Positions 63,444 to 64,000 of a stretch of DNA of 64,000 bases are shown one piece after another; position 1 is the stretch's first letter; the number at the start of each line of letters is the position of its first letter. The stretch covers positions 1 to 64,000 of the forward strand of contig QIAU01000144.1 of assembly GCA_003225055.1 (NCBI GenBank). The letters run 5' to 3'. The notes beneath the pieces are model-generated. The model was given only the letters and a program-made list of their open reading frames with translations. It searched no databases and was not told where the DNA came from. A program made the translations under genes and the position numbers. The DNA is from Acidobacteriota bacterium (GTDB lineage: Bacteria > Acidobacteriota > Terriglobia > Terriglobales > Acidobacteriaceae).

Positions 63444-64000
63444 CTAGGCCCCTGCAGCTTCTTCGGAACCGAGTGGAAGGAAGTACTGCGTCCCCTTGAT
63501 GGGGGCCGAGACTTTGCGCAGGAGTTCCTGCAAGTCTTCGTTACGGTCGACGAAATCGATCTCTGACGTGTTGACGATAAGCAGGTCTGACGAGGTGTAG
63601 TGAAAGAAAAAATGCTCGTAGGCCTTAACCACCTCTTCGAGGTATTCCTCGTTGATTGCCTTCTCACCGGCAGCGTTCTTCTTCCTCAAACGCTTCTTCA
63701 GGACCTCGGGCGTCGCCTGCAGATAAATAACCAGGTCAGGCGTGGGCAGCTGCTCGCGGAAATAGTTGTAGAACCGATTGTAGGTATCGAGTTCCTGATC
63801 GGTCAGGTTAAGGCAGGCGAAGAGCTTGTCCTTCTCGAAAATGAAGTCGGCCACCATGGTTTTTTGCGAGCGGGCGCCCAAGTCGAGAGCTTGGAGCTGC
63901 TCAAAACGGCGAATCAGGAAGGCGAACTGCGCCTGGAACGCAGCTCCCGGCTGCCCATCGTAAAAAAGATTGAGAAACGGGTTATCCTCGGGCTCCATCA
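63444..64000 (-). CDS. deoxynucleoside kinase, 5'-truncated by window end
   Basis: At least 184 codons, reading off the right edge. EPEDNPFLNLFYDGQPGAAF is the second conserved block of deoxynucleoside kinases, followed by ARSQKTMVADFIFEKDKLFA, PDLVIYLQATPEVLKKRLRK (the LID/base region) and NEEYLEEVVKAYEHFFFHYT. The P-loop must lie beyond 64000. It phosphorylates deoxynucleosides for salvage. Confidence 0.85.
   Translation of the reverse strand, partial: MEPEDNPFLNLFYDGQPGAAFQAQFAFLIRRFEQLQALDLGARSQKTMVADFIFEKDKLFACLNLTDQELDTYNRFYNYFREQLPTPDLVIYLQATPEVLKKRLRKKNAAGEKAINEEYLEEVVKAYEHFFFHYTSSDLLIVNTSEIDFVDRNEDLQELLRKVSAPIKGTQYFLPLGSEEAAGA

Overview
The window looks like a chromosomal segment of a moderately GC-rich Gram-negative soil bacterium, most likely an acidobacterium (Terriglobia-like). 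This is inferred from the flavour of several lineage-type hypothetical proteins (43383, 46410, 49065, 60656), from the lipid A/Kdo/heptose gene block, and from dispersed GC-rich intergenic hairpins. No rRNA, tRNA or CRISPR array was seen.

Layout. (1) 1-4250: a mobile-element nest. A group II intron lies on the minus strand (ribozyme 5' part about 3330-4235, reverse transcriptase N-terminus 3071-3328, later YADD part at 1-125). It is split by a 2.9-kb cassette of small proteins plus a large serine recombinase. (2) 4280-9760: a frameshifted small secreted gene, aconitase, and a manganese uptake/regulator pair (mntH, mntR) with a candidate operator. (3) 9879-17614: purD-purE, galU, an IS630 copy with a substituted catalytic residue lying exactly at the mfd stop codon, and mfd. 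(4) 17764-27111: a low-complexity secreted protein, a VOC protein, a response regulator with a very long tail, a BamD-like lipoprotein, rpe, a DMT transporter, a lone peptide-ABC ATPase, a YIP1-like protein and a DinB protein. (5) 27211-31552: a secreted metallo-beta-lactamase-fold protein, a proline-rich membrane-anchored protein, a Bcp-type peroxiredoxin whose peroxidatic Cys codon is TGA (probable selenoprotein), a glycine-zipper protein and a 3-methyladenine glycosylase. (6) 31589-37495: panC, panB, nadC, valS. (7) 37.5-46.4 kb: a decayed accessory zone with two multi-frameshift pseudogenes, a broken ISKra4 element, a small membrane protein, an OLD-family ATPase/nuclease and a short tandem repeat. 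(8) 46410-64000: gatB, a tightly overlapping LPS-core block (waaA, lpxK, rfaE1, rfaE2, a family 9 glycosyltransferase, an ICMT-like methyltransferase), DUF3108 and TPR proteins, rlmD, and a cofactor group (coaX, birA) ending in a truncated deoxynucleoside kinase.

How the genes work together. panB, panC and coaX belong to CoA synthesis, nadC to NAD synthesis and birA to biotin use. purD and purE are purine genes. waaA-lpxK-rfaE1-rfaE2-GT9 make and attach Kdo and heptose to lipid A. mntR probably represses mntH.

The most notable single item is the peroxiredoxin at 29574-30038. It has an in-frame TGA exactly at the peroxidatic cysteine, Arg in place of the usual +5 resolving Cys, and a hairpin immediately downstream that fits the bacterial SECIS pattern.
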